From Polaromonas sp047303325 (GTDB taxonomy: Bacteria; Pseudomonadota; Gammaproteobacteria; Burkholderiales; Burkholderiaceae_C), in contig NZ_JBKBEX010000004.1 in assembly GCF_047303325.1 (NCBI RefSeq), positions 283,707 through 347,706 of the forward strand: DNA of 64,000 bases. Direction: 5' to 3'. The translations under genes and the position numbers were made by a program. The notes under the pieces were generated by a model, which did not search any database, had not been told where the DNA came from, and saw only the letters and a list, made by a program, of their open reading frames with translations. Positions within the stretch are counted from its first letter, which is position 1. The number at the start of each line of letters is the position of its first letter. Shown here piece after piece: positions 8,190-16,986 of the stretch.

Positions 8190-8933
8190 TCAGGCTTTTC
8201 CCTGGGCGCCCACCGCGGCGGCGGCTTTGGCCGCAGCCTCGCTGTCGCCCAGGTAGTAGTGGCGCAGGGGTTTGAGGTTGGCATCCAGCTCATAGACCAG
8301 CGGAATGCCGTTGGGGATGTTGAGCCCCACGATGTCGCTGTCGGAGATGTTGTCCAGGTATTTCACCAGGGCGCGTATGGAATTGCCGTGCGCCGCGACC
8401 ACGATGCGCTTGCCGGCCTTGATGGCGGGCGCCATGGATTCATTCCAGAAGGGCAGCACGCGCTCCACGGTGTCCTTGAGGCATTCGGTCAGCGGCACCT
8501 GGCCGGGCTGCAGTTTGGCGTAGCGCGGGTCATCGCGTTCGCCGCGCGGGTCGTTCGCCTCCAGCGGCGGCGGCGGGGTGTCGTAGCTGCGGCGCCAGAC
8601 CAGCACCTGCTCGTCGCCGAATTTTTTCGCGGTTTCGGCCTTGTTCAGCCCCTGCAGGGCGCCATAGTGCCGCTCGTTGAGGCGCCAGCTGTGCACCACG
8701 GGCAGCCAGGTGCGGTCCATCTCGTCCAGCGTGTGCCAAAGTGTGCGGGTCGCCCGCTTGAGCACGCTGGTGTAGGCCAGGTCGAACTCATAGCCCTCGC
8801 TTTTGAGCAGCCTGCCGGCATTTTTGGCCTGTTCAATACCGGTCTCCGTGAGATCCACGTCGGTCCAGCCGGTGAAGCGGTTTTCAAGGTTCCAGGTCGA
8901 TTCGCCGTGGCGTATGAGCACGAGTTTGTACAT
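8190..8933 (-). CDS. gpmA: 2,3-bisphosphoglycerate-dependent phosphoglycerate mutase
   Basis: A 247-residue cytosolic glycolytic enzyme that interconverts 3- and 2-phosphoglycerate. The phospho-histidine motif LIRHGESTWN lies at the N-terminus (His9). The second active-site His is in VVAAHGNSIRAL near residue 184, and the conserved NERHYGALQGLNK segment is present. Length matches the family (247-250). The frame extends 31 codons upstream in proline- and arginine-rich sequence without homology, so the start is set at ATG 8933, which places the RHG motif at its usual distance. The 125-bp gap to the divergent rhodanese gene should hold both promoters. Confidence 0.95.
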   Translation of the reverse strand: MYKLVLIRHGESTWNLENRFTGWTDVDLTETGIEQAKNAGRLLKSEGYEFDLAYTSVLKRATRTLWHTLDEMDRTWLPVVHSWRLNERHYGALQGLNKAETAKKFGDEQVLVWRRSYDTPPPPLEANDPRGERDDPRYAKLQPGQVPLTECLKDTVERVLPFWNESMAPAIKAGKRIVVAAHGNSIRALVKYLDNISDSDIVGLNIPNGIPLVYELDANLKPLRHYYLGDSEAAAKAAAAVGAQGKA

Positions 8934-9058
8934 GGTCGGAAGGGGTGGGGAGTTGAAAAAAGGGGGAAATAAAGGGAATTGGGAGGCTGCCCGGCGGGGC
9001 GGTTTCTCCCTCCATTCTAAAATCACGGGTTAGCTGAAAAATACACAAAGGGTTTACC

Positions 9059-9469
9059 GTGAAATTTCTGATCGATAACTGGATGCTGATTTCGATAGCA
9101 CTCGCCTCGGGTGGCATGCTGGTTTGGCCCATGATTTCCGGCGCGATGAACGCCGGCGCGCTGACCGCCAGCGGCGCGGTGCAGCTGATCAACCGCGAAA
9201 AAGCGGTGGTCGTGGATGTCAGCGAAGCGGATGAATTCGCCGCCGGCCACGTCACGGGCGCCAAAAACGTGCCTTTCAGCGAGCTGGAAGAAAAATTGCC
9301 CCTGACGGTCAAGAACAAAGCCCTGCCCCTGATTCTGGTCTGCGCCACCGGTGCGCGTGCCGGCCGCGCCGTCGCCGTGGCCAAAAAGCTCGGTTACGAG
9401 CAAGCCCAATCGCTGGGTGGCGGGCTCAAAGCCTGGAAAGAGGCTAACCTTCCCCTGGAAAAGGCCTGA
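9059..9469 (+). CDS. Membrane-anchored rhodanese-like protein
   Basis: A 136-residue protein with an N-terminal membrane segment (about 5-25) followed by one rhodanese domain. The active-site loop CATGARAGR carries the catalytic cysteine and the CX5R spacing of a sulfurtransferase. The family moves sulfane sulfur to a thiol acceptor; the acceptor is unknown here. The start is GTG at 9059, with AAAGGG upstream. It heads a run of same-strand genes (rhodanese, grxC, secB, gpsA). The rhodanese-GrxC-SecB order recurs in many proteobacteria and may link thiol chemistry with export, which is inference. Confidence 0.9.
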   Translation: MKFLIDNWMLISIALASGGMLVWPMISGAMNAGALTASGAVQLINREKAVVVDVSEADEFAAGHVTGAKNVPFSELEEKLPLTVKNKALPLILVCATGARAGRAVAVAKKLGYEQAQSLGGGLKAWKEANLPLEKA

Positions 9470-9576
9470 ACAAGGCTTGGCCGGGCAAAGCGGGCATGAA
9501 ACCTGCCTCACCCGGCAAGTCCTGATTCATCCACTTTTCCCGCGCCGCGCCCACGCCGGCGCGATCCGGAGACACC

Positions 9577-9840
9577 ATGCAAACCGTCAAGATCTACACC
9601 ACCGGCACCTGCCCATACTGCATCCAGGCCAAACAGCTGCTCAAACAGCGCGGCGTCACCGAACTCGATGAAATCCGCGTCGACATGGTGCCCGGCGAAC
9701 GCCAGAAGATGATGGACATCACCGGCCGGCGCACAGTGCCGCAGATCTTCATCGGCGAGACCCATGTGGGCGGCTGCGACGACCTGATGGCTCTCGACGG
9801 CCGCGGCGGCCTCATGCCTCTCCTGAATAATCCAGCCTGA
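9577..9840 (+). CDS. grxC: Glutaredoxin 3
   Basis: An 87-residue dithiol glutaredoxin with redox centre CPYC at residues 12-15. The conserved TVPQIFI cis-proline loop and the GGCDDL glutathione-binding segment near the C-terminus are present. It reduces protein and mixed disulfides with glutathione in the cytosol. Length matches GrxC (83-88). The ribosome site GGAG lies five bases before ATG. It is followed after 89 bp by secB, whose own likely promoter lies in that gap. Confidence 0.95.
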   Translation: MQTVKIYTTGTCPYCIQAKQLLKQRGVTELDEIRVDMVPGERQKMMDITGRRTVPQIFIGETHVGGCDDLMALDGRGGLMPLLNNPA

Positions 9841-9841
9841 A

Positions 9842-9870
9842 TTTTTGAGGCAGGAATTGCCTGAGATAAT
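9842..9870 (+). promoter_or_regulatory. Candidate sigma-70 promoter before secB
   Basis: TTTTTG at 9842-9847 and GATAAT at 9865-9870 are separated by exactly 17 bases, a near-consensus arrangement. It lies about 60 bp upstream of the secB start, so secB could be transcribed independently of grxC. The spacer includes an AGGCA/TGCCT inverted repeat. Confidence 0.5.
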
Positions 9871-9929
9871 GCGCGCTGGCCGCCGGCCCGCCGGCGCATC
9901 GATTCCCTCCCAGCACCCGAAAGAACACC

Positions 9930-10397
9930 ATGGCTGAAGCCAATCTTGACCCCGTATTCCAGATCCAGCGCGTTTACCTCAAGGACGTGTCGCTGGAGCA
10001 GCCCAATTCCCCCGAAATCCTGCTGAACCAGGAGCAGCCCAGCGTGGACATCCAGCTGGGCGTGGGCGCCACCCCTATCGCCGAAGGCCTGTTCGAAGTT
10101 GCCGTGACGGCCACCGTGCAGACCAAGATCGCCGACAAGACGGTGTTTCTCGTCGAAGCCAAGCAGGCCGGCATTTTTGAAATCCGCAATGTGCCGCCCG
10201 AACAGCTGGGCGCCATCCTGGGCATCGCCTGCCCGCAAATCGTCTACCCCTACCTGCGCGGCAACGTGGCCGACGTGATCCAGCGCGGCGGTTTCCCGCC
10301 CGTGCACATGGCCGAAATCAACTTCCAGGCCATGTACGAGCAGCAACAGGCGGAAGCCGCGGCCGCCACGCCGGCTCCGTCCCAGATCATCGTCTGA
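9930..10397 (+). CDS. secB: Protein-export chaperone SecB
   Basis: A 155-residue cytosolic chaperone that keeps preproteins unfolded and hands them to SecA. The sequence shows the family's characteristic FQIQRVYLKDVSLE-type start (residues about 10-24), the VEAKQAGIFEI segment and the conserved PYLRGNVADVIQRGGFPPV region. It ends in an alanine-rich SecA-contacting tail. Length matches the usual 150-170. It lies between grxC and gpsA, the same order as in E. coli and many other proteobacteria. Confidence 0.97.
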   Translation: MAEANLDPVFQIQRVYLKDVSLEQPNSPEILLNQEQPSVDIQLGVGATPIAEGLFEVAVTATVQTKIADKTVFLVEAKQAGIFEIRNVPPEQLGAILGIACPQIVYPYLRGNVADVIQRGGFPPVHMAEINFQAMYEQQQAEAAAATPAPSQIIV

Positions 10398-10403
10398 GGG
10401 CCC

Positions 10404-10420
10404 GCCGGGATGCTCCCGGC
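10404..10420 (+). other. Intercistronic hairpin between secB and gpsA
   Basis: GCCGGGA and TCCCGGC form a perfect 7-bp stem with a 3-base loop. No T-run follows, so it is more likely an mRNA-stability or partial-termination element than an intrinsic terminator. Confidence 0.5.
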
Positions 10421-10448
10421 CGCCTCATGATGTCCGCGTGACACCCCC

Positions 10449-11459
10449 ATGAAAATACTGGTCATTGGCGCGGGTGCCTGGGGCACTGCGCTGGCCGTCA
10501 GCAGCGCCTCGCGCCACCAGGTCACCCTGTGGGCGCGCGATGCCGCCCAGCTTGCCGGCCTGCGGTCCGGGCGTGTCAATGCCCGTTACCTGCCCGGCAT
10601 CGCCTTGCCCGCCGCCCTGGTGCTGCAGGGCGGCGACGCGCCGTTGGCCCAGGCGCTGGCCGGGCAAGACCTCATCATCCTCGCGACGCCGGTATCGGCC
10701 GCCCGCGGCATGCTGCACAGCCTGCGGGATGCCGGCGCGCCCGTGGCCTGGCTCAGCAAGGGCTTTGAAGCCCCGGTGGACGCCGCGGCCTCACCTTTCG
10801 GCTTGATGGTCCACGAAATACGCGCGCAGGCCGCCCCCGGTTTAAGGGCCGGCGTGCTCAGCGGCCCCAGCTTTGCGCTGGAAGTCGCGCGCGGCCAGCC
10901 GACGGCGCTGGTCGCGGCCAGCGAACATGCCGAGGTGCGCGACGCGCTGGTCGCCGCCTTCCACGGCGCCACGCTGCGCGTGTACGCCAATGACGACGTT
11001 GTGGGCGTGGAGGTGGGCGGCGCCGTCAAGAACGTGCTGGCCATCGCCACCGGCCTGTGCGACGGCCTGCAATTGGGCCTCAATGCCCGCGCTGCCCTCA
11101 TTACGCGAGGCCTGGCCGAAATGACGCGCCTGGGTGTGGCTCTGGGGGCGCGCGCCGAAACCTTCACCGGTCTCTCGGGCCTGGGCGACCTGGTGCTCAC
11201 GGCCACCGGCGATTTGAGCCGCAACCGCAAGGTCGGCCTGCTGCTGGCCCAGGGCCAGACCCTGGCGCAGGCGGTGGCCTCGCTGGGCCATGTCGCCGAA
11301 GGCGTGTACTGCGCCCGCACCGTGGTGCAGCGCGCCGCCGGCCTGGGCGTGGAGATGCCGATCGCGCAAAGCGTGGTCGCCTTGCTGGATGGCAAGCTTC
11401 AGCCCGCCGAAGCGGTGGCGATGCTGATGGGCCGCGGGCCTACGGCCGAGCTGGCCTGA
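10449..11459 (+). CDS. gpsA: NAD(P)+ glycerol-3-phosphate dehydrogenase
   Basis: A 336-residue cytosolic enzyme reducing dihydroxyacetone phosphate to sn-glycerol 3-phosphate for phospholipid synthesis. The Rossmann loop GAGAWGTALA lies at residues 7-16. The catalytic region GGAVKNVLAIATG is present, with the GLSGLGDLVLT and SRNRKVG motifs farther on. Length fits GpsA (about 330-340). No ribosome site is clear before the ATG at 10449; the gene probably shares the secB message. Confidence 0.96.
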   Translation: MKILVIGAGAWGTALAVSSASRHQVTLWARDAAQLAGLRSGRVNARYLPGIALPAALVLQGGDAPLAQALAGQDLIILATPVSAARGMLHSLRDAGAPVAWLSKGFEAPVDAAASPFGLMVHEIRAQAAPGLRAGVLSGPSFALEVARGQPTALVAASEHAEVRDALVAAFHGATLRVYANDDVVGVEVGGAVKNVLAIATGLCDGLQLGLNARAALITRGLAEMTRLGVALGARAETFTGLSGLGDLVLTATGDLSRNRKVGLLLAQGQTLAQAVASLGHVAEGVYCARTVVQRAAGLGVEMPIAQSVVALLDGKLQPAEAVAMLMGRGPTAELA

Positions 11460-11491
11460 TCCCCGAACTCGCGCCGGAGCTTCCCGCGCGC

Positions 11492-11821
11492 CTATTTTCG
11501 CAAATGCAGTGTCACCAGCAGCGACGAGTCCCGCACCGCCGTGAGCCCGTGCGGCACGCCGCCGGCCAGCCAGAGCAACTGGCCGGCTTTCATGGGCTGG
11601 GTCTGGCCGTTCGCGGTGAAAGCCACTTCGCCTTCCAGGCACTGGACGGTGATTTCGCCCTTGACCTGGTGCGAAGGCACAGTCTTGCCGGCCGGCACGA
11701 TAAGGCGCATGACCTCCAGTTCCTCGCTTTTGAACAGCGCGACGGTGCGGCCCTTGGAGAGCTTGCCTGCCAGCGGCTGGACGTCAACGAGCTGCCCGGA
11801 TGCGGCGTGGGGAATGGCCAT
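11492..11821 (-). CDS. Small cupin-domain protein
   Basis: A 109-residue single-domain cupin. The first cupin motif appears around PSHQVKGEITVQCLEGEV, with one conserved His and Glu, and the second around LLWLAGGVPHGLTA. A beta-barrel with a metal or small-ligand pocket is expected; no substrate can be inferred. The ATG at 11821 has AGGAG seven bases upstream. It is the last gene of the long minus-strand cofactor run, 79 bp after the second acetyltransferase, and converges with gpsA. Confidence 0.8.
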   Translation of the reverse strand: MAIPHAASGQLVDVQPLAGKLSKGRTVALFKSEELEVMRLIVPAGKTVPSHQVKGEITVQCLEGEVAFTANGQTQPMKAGQLLWLAGGVPHGLTAVRDSSLLVTLHLRK

Positions 11822-11900
11822 GGCGGAACTCCTGGGAACGTGGGGGCTATGGAACTTTATACCCCAAGGCGGGCCTTGCCCGTCAGCGCGTTTGACCTGA

Positions 11901-12371
11901 TCAGGCCGGCGCAACCGTCCCGGGAACCGCCTTGTTGTAGTACAGGAAGACCTCGTCGCGCACCCAGCCCAAGGATTCATACAAGGCCTGCGCCTTGTGG
12001 TTGGTCCTGGCGGTGCTGAGGTCCAGCCGCGCAAAGCCGTTTTGCTGTGCGTGCGCATGGGCCGCGTGCATCAGCGCGCGGCCGGCGCCAGTCTGGCGTG
12101 CTTCGGGCGCCACATAGAGATCGTAAAGCGTGCAGATCGGCTGGGCGATCACCGAGCAGAAACTGGGGTAGAGCTGGCAGAAGCCCACGAGGGTGCCCGC
12201 AGCTTGCGCGACCAGGATCACCGACTCCTGCCTACGCATGCGTTCGCCGATGAACTGCAGCGCCAGGCTCGCGTCTGCGGGCTGTTCGTAAAACTGCCGG
12301 TAGGCGTCGAACAGCGCGGCCACCGCCGCCAGGTCGGCCGGGGCGGCCAGCCGTATGGACAGCGTGCTCAC
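11901..12371 (-). CDS. GNAT family N-acetyltransferase
   Basis: A 156-residue protein with the acetyl-CoA-binding motif A around LYVAPEARQTGAGRALMHAA (about 87-106). The LYESLGW motif near the C-terminus is typical of GNAT enzymes. Substrate unknown. It starts with GTG whose last two bases are part of the upstream gene's TGA stop (GTGA overlap), so it is almost certainly translated together with the neighbouring acetyltransferase. The two proteins differ clearly in sequence and are not a simple recent duplication. Confidence 0.85.
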   Translation of the reverse strand: MSTLSIRLAAPADLAAVAALFDAYRQFYEQPADASLALQFIGERMRRQESVILVAQAAGTLVGFCQLYPSFCSVIAQPICTLYDLYVAPEARQTGAGRALMHAAHAHAQQNGFARLDLSTARTNHKAQALYESLGWVRDEVFLYYNKAVPGTVAPA

Positions 12372-12826
12372 GCGAGCGGCTTTTCCATAAAGACGCTCAA
12401 GGGGTCGGGTGCATAGGAGCCAAACGGTTCCCGCGCCACATAGCCGAGCTTTGCATAAAGGCCCAGCGCCTCGGGCTGGTGGATGCCGGTTTCCAGCCGG
12501 GCCAGGCCCACGCCGCCGGCTGCAAGGTGGGCCTCCAGTGTTTGCATGATGGCTTTGGATAGTCCCTTGCCGCGGTGCGCGTCCAGCACAAAGACGCGCT
12601 TGATTTCGCCGTAGGTCCCGTCATCGTCCAGCGTCTTGACCGCGCCGCAGCCCACCAGCGCGCCGTCGAGGTGGGCGCCCACAAACAGCACATGGGGCTG
12701 GCGCAGCGCCTCTGCGCTTTCCAGGTGGTTGCTTTCAGCAGGGTAGAGCGCCGCCATATAGGCGTCGGATTGCGCAAGCAATGATTGCGCTTCGGGTGAC
12801 AGCGGGTCTATGGGTTTGATGTGCAT
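12368..12826 (-). CDS. GNAT family N-acetyltransferase
   Basis: A 152-residue GNAT protein. The CoA-binding loop is in VFVLDAHRGKGLSKAIMQTL (about 78-97), and LGLYAKLGYVAREPFGSY is the family's C-terminal motif, resembling the subgroup annotated as putative amino-acid or aminoglycoside-like acetyltransferases. Substrate unknown. Its stop overlaps the next gene's start by four bases, and it follows panC by seven bases, so panC and both acetyltransferases should be one transcript. Confidence 0.85.
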   Translation of the reverse strand: MHIKPIDPLSPEAQSLLAQSDAYMAALYPAESNHLESAEALRQPHVLFVGAHLDGALVGCGAVKTLDDDGTYGEIKRVFVLDAHRGKGLSKAIMQTLEAHLAAGGVGLARLETGIHQPEALGLYAKLGYVAREPFGSYAPDPLSVFMEKPLA

Positions 12827-12833
12827 TGCCGGC

Positions 12834-13682
12834 CTAGATTTCCAGGTTGTCTATCAGCCGCGTGCTGCCCAGCTTGGCCGCACCCAGTACCACCAGCGGC
12901 TCGCCGGCCAGCGGGCCTTGCGGCGCCAGCAGGTCGGCGCGGCGGCGCACGGTGAGGTAGTCGGGTTTCCAGCCGCGGCGCGCCAGGGCCTGCATGGCCT
13001 GGGCTTCCAGCGCGGGCAGGTCGGGCGTGTCGCTGGCGCGGGCGGCTTCGCCCAGCGCACGTATGGCTTTGGACAGTTCCACGGCCTCGGCGCGTTCGGC
13101 CGCGCTCAGGTAGCCGTTGCGCGAGGACAGCGCCAGGCCGTCTTCGGCGCGCTGGGTCTCGCCGGCCAGGATCTCGATGGGCAGCGCGAACTGCTGCACC
13201 ATGCGGCGCACCACCATGACCTGCTGGTAGTCCTTCTTGCCGAAAGCCGCCACACCCGTGGGCATGCCGGCGAACACGCAGGAAAACAGCTTGAGCACCA
13301 CGGTGCTCACGCCGATGAAAAAGCCGGGCCGGAAATGGCCTTCCAGGATGTCGCTCAAGTCCGTGGCCGGGTGCACCTTGTAGGTTTGCGGCTCAGGGTA
13401 CAGGTGTTTCTCGAGCGGGGCGAACAGCACGTTGCAGCCGGCGGCCTCCAGGCGCTCGGCGTCGGCGTCCAGGGTGCGCGGGTAGCTGTCGAAGTCCTCA
13501 TGCGGCGCGAACTGCAGGCGGTTCACGAAGATGCTGGAGACGCTCACGTCGCCCAGCGGCTTGGCCTGCTTGACGAGCGCGATGTGGCCGTCGTGCAGGT
13601 TGCCCATGGTGGGCACAAAGGCCGGGCGCTTGTAGGGGGCGAGGGCCTCGCGCAGTTCGGGGATGGTGTGGACGATCTGCAT
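12834..13682 (-). CDS. panC: Pantoate-beta-alanine ligase
   Basis: A 282-residue enzyme condensing pantoate and beta-alanine with ATP in the last step of pantothenate synthesis. The nucleotidyltransferase signature PTMGNLHDGHIALVKQA lies near residues 27-43. VFAGMPTGVAAFGKKDYQQ and LALSSRNGYLS are further family motifs. Two adjacent ATGs (13685, 13682) are possible; the second has GGAG five bases upstream and is chosen. In the family signature the usual ALHxGH is LHDGH. It lies 37 bp downstream of panB; panD is about 5.3 kb upstream in the same gene string. Confidence 0.95.
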   Translation of the reverse strand: MQIVHTIPELREALAPYKRPAFVPTMGNLHDGHIALVKQAKPLGDVSVSSIFVNRLQFAPHEDFDSYPRTLDADAERLEAAGCNVLFAPLEKHLYPEPQTYKVHPATDLSDILEGHFRPGFFIGVSTVVLKLFSCVFAGMPTGVAAFGKKDYQQVMVVRRMVQQFALPIEILAGETQRAEDGLALSSRNGYLSAAERAEAVELSKAIRALGEAARASDTPDLPALEAQAMQALARRGWKPDYLTVRRRADLLAPQGPLAGEPLVVLGAAKLGSTRLIDNLEI

Positions 13683-13719
13683 CATGTCTCCAGAAAAGGG
13701 TGGCGCAAGGGAGAGGGAC

Positions 13720-14613
13720 TCACCACGCGTGCTGGGCGTTGACCGGAAAGCTGCCGTCCTTGACGGCGCGCACATAAGCTTCCATCGCGCCGCGCACGCT
13801 GGCGGTCTTGTTGTCAGCACCTTCCATGAAGTTGCGCACGAACTTCGGCATCTTGCCCAGGTTCATGCCCAGCATGTCGTGCAGCACCAGCACCTGGCCG
13901 GCCGTGCCGCTGCCCGCGCCTATGCCTATGGTGGCGCAATGCGTCAGTTCCTTCGTCAGTTCGGCCGACAGGGCCGCGGGCACCATCTCCAGCACCATCA
14001 TGGCGGCGCCGGCGTCCTGCAGCTCGTGGGCATGGCGCTTGAGCGTGGCGGCGGCCTCCTCGCCCTTGCCCTGCACGCGGTAGCCGCCCAGCGCATGCAC
14101 GGTCTGCGGCGTCAGGCCCAGGTGGGCGCAGACGGGAATGCCGCGCTCGACCAGAAAGCGCACGGTCTCGGCCGTCCAGCCGCCGCCTTCGAGCTTGACC
14201 ATGTGGGCGCCGGCCTGCATCAGCACCACGGCGCTGCGCAGCGCCTGTTCTTTCGATTCGTGGTAACTGCCGAAAGGCAGGTCGCCTATCAGCCAGGCCG
14301 TGGCCTGCGAACGGCGCAGGCCGTTGGCCACGCATTCGGTATGGTGGCGCATGGTCTCCAGCGTCACGCCGACGGTGCTGGTCAGGCCCTGGCAAACCAT
14401 GCCCAGCGAATCGCCCACCAGAATGCATTCCACACCCGCCGCGTCGGCCACGGCTGCGAAGGTCGCGTCGTAGGCCGTCAGCATGGTGATTTTTTCGCCG
14501 TGCGCCTGCATTTCGCGCAGGCGTGGCAAGCTGATCGGCTTGCGCGTTGAGGGCGTGGAGGAGGGCGGCAGCGTGCCGTAGGGCGTGACCGAGGTGTTGG
14601 AAGGGGAGGTCAT
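13720..14613 (-). CDS. panB: 3-methyl-2-oxobutanoate hydroxymethyltransferase
   Basis: A 297-residue enzyme that transfers a one-carbon unit from methylenetetrahydrofolate to alpha-ketoisovalerate, making ketopantoate. The motifs ITMLTAYDATFA, ILVGDSLGMV (metal-binding Asp) and VCAHLGLTPQTV are visible, as is IGIGAGSGTAGQVLVLHDML. A 28-residue proline/serine/threonine-rich N-terminal extension precedes the barrel and is longer than in E. coli (264 residues), so translation might start later, at the Met in RLREMQAHGEK. It sits between bioB and panC. Confidence 0.95.
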   Translation of the reverse strand: MTSPSNTSVTPYGTLPPSSTPSTRKPISLPRLREMQAHGEKITMLTAYDATFAAVADAAGVECILVGDSLGMVCQGLTSTVGVTLETMRHHTECVANGLRRSQATAWLIGDLPFGSYHESKEQALRSAVVLMQAGAHMVKLEGGGWTAETVRFLVERGIPVCAHLGLTPQTVHALGGYRVQGKGEEAAATLKRHAHELQDAGAAMMVLEMVPAALSAELTKELTHCATIGIGAGSGTAGQVLVLHDMLGMNLGKMPKFVRNFMEGADNKTASVRGAMEAYVRAVKDGSFPVNAQHAW

Positions 14614-14701
14614 GGCAGCGATCCAGAATTTAGCGAGAGTCTAACCAGCTTCACCGTGCTTTTTGGCGGGCGGTTTAGAGAGCCCAGACAAGCAGTGCGT
14701 G

Positions 14702-15721
14702 TTAGCGCGTTTCGGGTGCGGACCGGCTCATGCCCAGTCGTTCCAGCAGCTTGACGTCGGCCTCGGTGTCGGGGTTGCCGGTGGTCAGCAGCTTGTCGCC
14801 ATAAAAAATCGAATTGGCGCCGGCCAGGAAACACAGGGCCTGCACGCCGTCGCCCATTTGCTGGCGGCCGGCCGACAGGCGCACGCGGGCGGTCGGCATG
14901 GTGATGCGCGCCACGGCAATCGTGCGCACGAACTCAAACGGGTCCAGGTCGGCCTGGTTGGCCAGCGGTGTGCCTTCAATCTTTACCAGGTTGTTGATGG
15001 GCACCGACTCGGGGTAGGGCGTCAGGTTGGCCAGCTCGGCCACCAGGCCGGCGCGTTGGCGGCGCGTCTCGCCCATGCCGACGATGCCGCCGCAGCAGAC
15101 CTTGACGCCCGCGCTGCGCACGCGTGCCAGCGTGTCCAGGCGGTCCTGGTAGTCGCGGGTGGTGATGATGTCGCCGTAAAAATCGGGCGCGCTGTCCAGG
15201 TTGTGGTTGTAGTAGTCCAGGCCCGCGCTTTGCAGGGTTTGCGCATGGCCGTCTTCCAGCATGCCCAGGGTGGCGCAGGTTTCCAGGCCCAGGGCTTTGA
15301 CGGTGCGAACCAGTTCGGCGACTTTTTCGATGTCGCGGTCTTTGGGCGAGCGCCAGGCCGCGCCCATGCAAAAGCGCGTGGCGCCTGCCGCTTGCGCGCG
15401 CTGCGCGGCGGCCAGCACCTCGGCCGGCTCCATGAGTTTGCTGGCTTCCACGCCGGTGTCGTAGCGCGCGGCCTGCGGGCAGTAGCCGCAGTCTTCGGCG
15501 CAGCCGCCGGTCTTGACCGACAGCAAGGTGGCGAACTCGACACGTGTGGGATCGAAGTTTTCGCGGTGCACGGTCTGCGCGCGGTGCATCAATTCAGGGA
15601 AGGGCAGGTTGAACAGCGCCTCGATGGCGTCCACGCTCCAGCGCTGGGTGCCGGCGGGGGCCGGCTCGGTCTTGGGCCGGGGGCGGTGCAAGGTGACGGT
15701 TTGTTCTGCAACGTGGGACAT
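14702..15721 (-). CDS. bioB: Biotin synthase
   Basis: A 339-residue radical-SAM enzyme inserting sulfur into dethiobiotin. The SAM-cluster motif is in GGCAEDCGYCPQAARY (CxxxCxxC), and the ligands of the sacrificial cluster are expected from the conserved CCGGIVGMGE segment and later Arg. The ribosome site AAGGAAG lies five bases before ATG. It is the last biotin gene in the minus-strand string bioA-bioD-bioF-bioB and is followed by panB after 88 bp. Confidence 0.97.
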   Translation of the reverse strand: MSHVAEQTVTLHRPRPKTEPAPAGTQRWSVDAIEALFNLPFPELMHRAQTVHRENFDPTRVEFATLLSVKTGGCAEDCGYCPQAARYDTGVEASKLMEPAEVLAAAQRAQAAGATRFCMGAAWRSPKDRDIEKVAELVRTVKALGLETCATLGMLEDGHAQTLQSAGLDYYNHNLDSAPDFYGDIITTRDYQDRLDTLARVRSAGVKVCCGGIVGMGETRRQRAGLVAELANLTPYPESVPINNLVKIEGTPLANQADLDPFEFVRTIAVARITMPTARVRLSAGRQQMGDGVQALCFLAGANSIFYGDKLLTTGNPDTEADVKLLERLGMSRSAPETR

Positions 15722-15777
15722 TGTTCTTCCTTCCAGGGGATGGGTTTTGGAGTCTAGCTGAAGAGATTTTTGGGTGA

Positions 15778-16986
15778 TTAAACGGCCTGCTTGGCCAGCG
15801 TGCCCAGGGCTTCAAGCAACTGGTCGACGTCGGCTTCGCTGTGCGCGGCCGACAGGGCGATGCGCAGGCGCGCCGTGCCTTCGGGCACGGTGGGCGGGCG
15901 TATCGCCGGCACCCAGATGCCGCGCGCGCGCAGGCCCTCCATCACGGCCAGGGCTTGGTCGTTGGCGCCTATCAGCAGCGGCTGGATGGCGGTTTGCGAG
16001 GCCGACAGCTGCCAGCCGCTGCCTTCAAGGCCTGCTGCAAGGCCGCTGCGCAGGCGCGCGATGAGGCGCTGCAAATGCGCGCGCCGCCACTCGTCCTGCT
16101 CGATGACCTTCAGGCTGGCGCGTAGCGCACTGGCCAGCAGCGCGGGCGCGGCGGTGGCAAAAATATAGCTGCGGGTTTTTTGCAGCAGCCATTCGACCAA
16201 GGCCTCGTCGCCGGCCACAAAGGCGCCGGCCACACCGGCGGCCTTGCCTAGCGTGGCCATGTAGAGCACGCGGCGCGAAGCCTGGGCGCCATGCAGGCCG
16301 GCGGCGGCCAGGCTGCCCCGGCCCTGCGGGCCCAGTACGCCAAAGCCGTGGGCGTCGTCCAGCAGCAGCAGGGCGTCGTGGCGTTCGCACAGTGCCAGCA
16401 GCGCGGGGATGTCGGCGCTGTCGCCGTCCATGCTGAAGACGGCGTCGCTGATTACCAGCTTGCGCGGCGCCTCGCTGCGCACGAGTTCGTTTTCTAGCGC
16501 ATTGAGGTCGGCATGGGCGTAGCGGTGTATCTGCGCGCGCGATAGCCGCGCGCCGTCTATCAGGCAGGCGTGGTTGAGTGCATCCGAAAAAATCGCGTCG
16601 CCGGCACCCACCAGCGCCGGCACGATGCCGATGTTGGTGGCATAACCCGCATAAAAATACAGCGCGCGCGGCAAGCCCACAAAGGCCGCGAGCTCGCGCT
16701 CCAGCGCGGCGTTGGCCTCGCTGTGGCCGCTGACCAGTGGCGAGGCGCCGGCCCCCACGCCATAAGTTTGTGCGCCTTCGCAGGCGGCTTGCACCAGGAC
16801 CGGGTGCGTGGCCAGGCCCAGGTAGTCGTTGCTGCAAAAAGCCAGCATGCTCCGGCCGTCGACCGTCAGGCGCGCGCCGCTTTCGGGCCGTACCGCGCGG
16901 CGTTGGCGGCGCAGGTGGGCATCATCCAGTTCGGCCAGGCGCGCCGGGAATTCATCAAGCCAGGAAGCAGTCATTGTCATTGCCAT
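15778..16986 (-). CDS. bioF: 8-amino-7-oxononanoate synthase
   Basis: A 402-residue PLP enzyme that condenses pimeloyl thioester with alanine, the first committed step of the biotin ring. The FCSNDYLGLATHP motif, the GSGASPLVSG-like region (here GVGAGASPLVSGH) and LLLDDAHGFGVLG are present. The PLP lysine is in MATLGKAAGVAG. Three in-frame ATGs lie within the first 13 bases (16986, 16980, 16974), so the precise start is uncertain. The first overlaps the bioD stop by ten bases. Pimeloyl-supply genes (bioC, bioH) are not in this window. Confidence 0.95.
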   Translation of the reverse strand: MAMTMTASWLDEFPARLAELDDAHLRRQRRAVRPESGARLTVDGRSMLAFCSNDYLGLATHPVLVQAACEGAQTYGVGAGASPLVSGHSEANAALERELAAFVGLPRALYFYAGYATNIGIVPALVGAGDAIFSDALNHACLIDGARLSRAQIHRYAHADLNALENELVRSEAPRKLVISDAVFSMDGDSADIPALLALCERHDALLLLDDAHGFGVLGPQGRGSLAAAGLHGAQASRRVLYMATLGKAAGVAGAFVAGDEALVEWLLQKTRSYIFATAAPALLASALRASLKVIEQDEWRRAHLQRLIARLRSGLAAGLEGSGWQLSASQTAIQPLLIGANDQALAVMEGLRARGIWVPAIRPPTVPEGTARLRIALSAAHSEADVDQLLEALGTLAKQAV